Below are positions 17,801-21,414 of a DNA stretch of 21,414 nucleotides, piece after piece. The notes under the pieces are model-generated. The model searched no databases. It was not told where the DNA came from and saw only the letters and a list, made by a program, of their open reading frames with translations. Each line of letters starts with the position of its first letter. Position 1 is the first letter of the stretch. Both the position numbers and the translations under genes were made by a program. Source of the DNA: Choristocarpus tenellus KU-1152 (lineage: Eukaryota; Phaeophyceae); contig CAXNAD020000346.1 of NCBI GenBank assembly GCA_964200185.2, positions 1 through 21,414 of the forward strand, given 5' to 3'.

Positions 17801-18805
17801 GTAGCCTCATGTACTTCAGCTAGTTGACATCAAAGTGACTTCTTTTCAACCCCTTTTGAACATTCTAGTCAAAGTTGAGTGAGCACAAATCACTACAGAG
17901 CGCCAAATTTTGTCTCTGACCCAAGAGTTGCATTGCACATATAGCCCCCCCCCTTCCCAAGTCCTTCCATTAATAGCTTGTGTAATGTTGTGTATTCGGT
18001 GCGTTGTGGTCTATGGTGCTTCTGCAGAGTACAGTAGTGTTTGTGGTGCTTGTGATAAAGGGCTAAAAGTAGTGAAATATAATGTAGTTGGTATGGCAGC
18101 ATCTGCATGTGAGTATATTACAGTATTGAATGTTGTCTTGAAAAGTGAGTCGTTCATGAAGAGCTTTTCAGAAGTCTTACTTGAGACTTGGACACAGGAG
18201 TATTGTAGTGCAGCATGGCTGTAAGGGAAAGGTCTATTTAAAGAAAAGCTGTTATGGAACATACATCTTGCTGCACAGTTGTGGTGCCATTCAGAAGGGA
18301 AAAACAATGGAGAATGAGGGTACACTCTGTGTTTTATTGTTGTTGGGGAAAGGGAAGAATTGATTGAGGTGTCATAGTTGCTGCCCTGCAATAGCACACA
18401 AAGGGTGTGGCCGCCTTTTTTTGTTTAGGTTTGAACTTTTGTTGTCGTTGGGAGGTGACATTCATCATTCGTTTTATTTTGCAAGAGATGGCACAGCTGA
18501 AACATATTGTACAAAGAGAATACTTGTGGAACAGGTATAACTACTGTGATGAAATCATTGTTGTCTTTTTTTCCCGCAGTATTTCTTAGGTTAGTATAGT
18601 TGAAAAACCATGACTCCTCTTACAACTGTTTGTCATCCCCCCCCACCCTAAATCCAAATAACTCATTTATGAAGGATAAATTTCATGTCCTTTTTCTGCG
18701 CCGTCCACCACATACTGGTGCATCTCGCTGTGGCTTCCCTTGCCAATTTGAAAGTCTGAAATCTCTAACATAGAACTTCAAACCCAATCTCTCTCTCTTT
18801 GGTAG
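17801..18805. other. Intergenic or intronic stretch
   Basis: An open plus frame at 17910-18224 (Cys/Val-rich) and a minus frame at 18397-18011 overlap; neither shows phase-linked splice sites. CAG followed by GTATAAC at about 18535 starts a frame reading YNYCDEIIVVFFSRSIS to a stop. A C-run followed by ACCCTAAATCC lies near 18638-18655. The stretch ends in CTCTCTCTCTTTGGTAG, a strong acceptor. Confidence 0.35.
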
Positions 18806-19394
18806 GTACAATGGCCTGGTGTCCCAGCAGTGGCAACAGTATTCCCATCAAAACTCTTTGTCAGTCCCACCCGCCATACCATCACCTCCCAACTCCTTCC
18901 CTAGGTCCTTTGCTCGATTTGGCTATGGGCCTCATGTGGGGAGTGGAGTTGCGTATGGGTCTTACTTCCATTCGGGCATGTTTATGTATCCCTCAGCACA
19001 GAACCCACGACCTTTTTCACATCATCAAATATCCCCCCGGGGAAGCTATCTTGGTCCCAGTTACCCGCTGGGTAGTGGGAGTGGGTGTGTTCAGCCTCCA
19101 GTAGGCAGTGTGGTTATGAGTCAAGCCGGGGGTGGACCCCATATTAGTAATGAGACTGGTAGCAGTGCTGATGGCAGTGCTGGTGGTGGACGGAAAGAAG
19201 AAAGAGGAAACGTCTGGCATGGTAGCAGTGGGTCAAGTGAAAAGAATGGTGGGAAACAGGTGGCACAGTTTCCAGTGAACCTAAAGGGTACCAAGGGACG
19301 TGGGGCGGAACACGAGTGTATCACAGGCTCTGAAAACCTTGTGCCGTCTACTGCCAAAGAGGTCAGGGTGGGCAGGGGCCAGAGTGCAGAACAG
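18806..19394 (+). CDS. Ser/Tyr/Gly/Pro-rich exon of a second low-complexity gene
   Basis: A long pyrimidine tract (CCAATCTCTCTCTCTTTGGTAG) precedes it. It enters in phase 2 and is open for 196 codons to the donor GAACAG then GTAAAA (phase 0 out). It begins YNGLVSQQWQQYSHQNSLSV and runs through a Pro/Ser/Tyr/Gly-rich prion-like region (RFGYGPHVGSGVAYGSYFHS), then Gly/Ser-rich and basic-acidic mixed sequence (SADGSAGGGRKEERGNVW). If the donor is ignored, the frame ends at 19457. The composition is typical of disordered RNA- or chromatin-associated proteins, which is only suggestive. Its 5' exons are not identified, and it could also be a continuation of the gene ending at 16682 if that stop is bypassed by splicing. 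Confidence 0.5.
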
Positions 19395-19910
19395 GTAAAA
19401 AGGGCTGTGTTCGCCTCATTGGTTGGCTTCTCATGGGAGGAGAGTATATATTTATAGGATATTGACTAAGAAGGTGGGGGATGGGGATAGGTGAGGGATT
19501 TCTTCAGCAAAATAATAATTGAAATGTTACAAGTTAGGACTGTTATTGAACCTGCCATCAATACTATTATTCCTAGAGTTTGCATTGATACAGGGCTGCG
19601 CCATGCTTGCTCAGCTTGTCAAGTTGTCGAACTTGTTGAGATATTCCCACTAAACAATAACTGGACTTTGGGGAAGCTGAGTGTTTTGATTTCTCAAAAA
19701 TGTTCCGTTATCTACCTCTTTTGCCCAGATACTCCATCATTTTCACGAGGATATTCTAGTACATTCTCCGGCAAGCTATGTCAAGTATCTTTGTACATTG
19801 GATTGAGGTCACAAAAATAGTGTATTAATAGAATTTGATGAATCTTCTGTGCCCCCCCCTTATTGCTTGCATATACACATCAACCATACCTCTTCCCTCA
19901 ATTTTTGCAG
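19395..19910 (+). other. Intron of the second low-complexity gene
   Basis: GTAAAA to CTCAATTTTTGCAG, 516 bases. An open frame inside (19491-19820) has no donor or acceptor in phase with the flanking exons. Confidence 0.5.
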
Positions 19911-20315
19911 GGCTCATGTTCCCACAGCAGGGCAAGGGTCGAAAGCTACCCTCATCTAGACACAGAGGCCAATCTTTCCAACTCCAGAAAGGACACATCA
20001 TGTTGTAATTTGGCATGCAGTGCTGGAAACATTTGCCCTGACCTAGGCTTGGAAAAGAAGAAGCGTGATGAATGCAGTGATGGAAATAGCACGGGTGCTA
20101 TCACAATCAGAGAAGAAGATGGGGTGCCAGGGGAGGAGGACAGGATGCTTGGCGAGGGGAAATGTGAGGGTCCAAAGGTGGACTGTGCTCAGGAACAAGA
20201 AGCTCCCTGCCCTTCCCACAGTGTGATCCCAGAAGGAGACCAGAGTGGCAGCGATTCGATGGGGGTGTCAACTGGGGTTGTTTTGCTAGATGGAGAACCT
20301 TCTGAGAGGAGGTGA
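19911..20315 (+). CDS. Acidic terminal exon of the second low-complexity gene
   Basis: A strong acceptor (CAATTTTTGCAG), in phase 0 with the donor at 19395, is followed by 134 codons to TGA at 20313-20315. It starts GSCSHSRARVESYPHLDTEA, has a Cys-containing middle (TSCCNLACSAGNICPDLG) and then an acidic Glu/Gly/Ser-rich tail (EEDGVPGEEDRMLGEGKCEG), much like the acidic exons at 7054-7518 and 13143-13990. A donor-like GAGGAG then GTGAAA overlaps the stop, leaving phase 2, so splicing onward is possible, as at 13990 and 16560. No family is recognised. Confidence 0.5.
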   Translation, partial: GSCSHSRARVESYPHLDTEANLSNSRKDTSCCNLACSAGNICPDLGLEKKKRDECSDGNSTGAITIREEDGVPGEEDRMLGEGKCEGPKVDCAQEQEAPCPSHSVIPEGDQSGSDSMGVSTGVVLLDGEPSERR

Positions 20316-21370
20316 AACCAGCATTATGAGTGCCAGGCACATAGTACTGGGAGTGAGGTGCAGGAGCGGGGGCTGTGTCTTCATAATGAAATCGTGTAGT
20401 CAAAATGCTCCAGTACATGTGTGAGGAGGCTATGTATAGGATTAAGAGTTGGGACTGTTTTTTTTTGGGGTGAATGTCAATTAGTTCCATATCTTCTTTG
20501 GGTTATATGTCACTAATGGATCCCTTGCCCCAATCTCCACCCTGACTCATCTATCCGCTTGTTTGTTTGCATTTGGAAAATTACTGAAAGCGCCAAGTGC
20601 GACCACCACAGTTGCCAAAATTTGGCCACCTATGGCTTCCTTCTGCCTCGACTCTGTGGCCTCCACCGGCAAGAGAGGGTGGGTGGATATCCCTAGCAGT
20701 GACGCATTCCGATGATTTTAAGGAGGGAGGAAGGTTTAATTGTCAATCACTCTGTATTTCAGGGCCAATACAAATTATTTGTCTTTATTTGGGCTGGTAC
20801 AGTGGTTTACCCACTTCTCCAGCAAGCTCATGGAGTTGAAGAAATGATCGAGACCTGATCACTCATAATCATTATCACTGGTTGTTTTATACTGCTTTTG
20901 TGGCAGCAATGGAACCTTTCTCCTAATTGGTGATATACTTTCATTGTGGTACTCGGCAGTAAACCAAATGTAAAATTGTAAAGCAATCTATAATCTGATT
21001 TCAAGTGATCTCCATTTGTTTACCTTTGACTTTTCCCTTTTTATCATAATTTTACGTTTCCAAACTCTGGGAACTAAACTTATTTCATGGACAACTTGTC
21101 CTTCACAGTGCTACAGAGTGCCATCAGATTTTGATACACATAAATCTGTGCTAATCAACTGTTTATCATTCCTAACTCTGGTCTATAGTCATTGTGTACC
21201 TTCCACACCTCGTCTCAACACCAGGAATTTTCAGCCCAAGCACAACCCTACTCCTGCTATTTTTGAACTGTCTTCAACTAGTTGCTGCATTGACCCTCAG
21301 TGTTGACTGAGGGGGGAGGGAAAGAAATAGGGGCAACTATCCTCTCTCATCTACCATATGTTTTTATTGT
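20316..21370. other. Intergenic stretch, nothing recognised
   Basis: Short open frames at 20597-20839 and 21016-21306 on the plus strand lack splice support. No RNA gene or repeat is recognised before the MITE end at 21371. Confidence 0.4.
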
Positions 21371-21414
21371 GAGTCAAAGTATCTTAGAGGGTAGAGCCGC
21401 GTCCATTTGGGGGT
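21371..21414 (+). mobile_element. Left end of MITE family A copy 3, cut by window end
   Basis: The first 20 bases read GAGTCAAAGTATCTTAGAGG, followed by GTAGAGCCGCGTCCATTTGG, closely matching the left ends of copies 1 and 2. It is in the same orientation as both. The rest lies outside the window, so neither the right end nor the target duplication can be checked; the four bases before it are TTGT. Confidence 0.85.

Noticed and set aside
1-21414. CRISPR arrays, tRNA or rRNA genes, bacterial promoters, ribosome-binding sites
   Set aside because: No regularly spaced repeats, cloverleaf sequences, ribosomal motifs or bacterial gene organisation are visible.

Overview
This window is almost certainly nuclear DNA of a eukaryote, most likely a protist or alga. 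There are no bacterial-style operons or ribosome-binding sites and no long uninterrupted ORFs except a few low-complexity ones. Short open stretches are bounded by GT...AG splice signals whose reading-frame phases match from exon to exon. Introns carry microsatellites, homopolymers and small terminal-inverted-repeat elements, and there are degenerate TTAGGG-like arrays. I cannot name the species or supergroup from sequence alone.

Layout. 1-300: homopolymer-rich DNA with an inverted repeat that resembles an internally deleted copy of a MITE family found elsewhere in the window. 300-3100: probable exons of an unrecognised plus-strand gene; two of them (466-585 and 1157-1297) join in phase. A MITE copy lies at 1420-1674. 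3280-4100: a GC-richer block open on both strands whose coding strand I cannot decide. 4100-6290: mostly featureless, with weak exon candidates and a CA microsatellite. 6668-8892: several plus-strand exon candidates, including an acidic Gly-rich one. 7938-8050: a telomere-like array. 9052-9129: an ACT microsatellite.

10043-16682 holds the best gene model. It is a plus-strand multi-exon gene with a PWWP-like chromatin-reader fold split by an intron, then an acidic/Gly-rich region, then a roughly 525-residue Gln/His-rich low-complexity exon, and a short terminal exon. All junctions from 10190 to the stop are phase-compatible. A MITE copy with a 4-bp target duplication sits in the intron that splits the PWWP-like fold. 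A second type of inverted-repeat element (16703-16970), sharing its outer nine bases with the MITE family, lies 20 bp past the stop codon.

18806-20315 holds a second, smaller two-exon low-complexity coding region (Ser/Tyr/Gly/Pro-rich, then acidic) whose 5' exons are not resolved. The window ends in the left end of another MITE copy (21371 on).

The two best-supported coding regions look like nuclear, largely disordered proteins. The PWWP-like domain suggests a chromatin role for the first. Gene boundaries, first exons and promoters are not resolved; transcript data would decide them.
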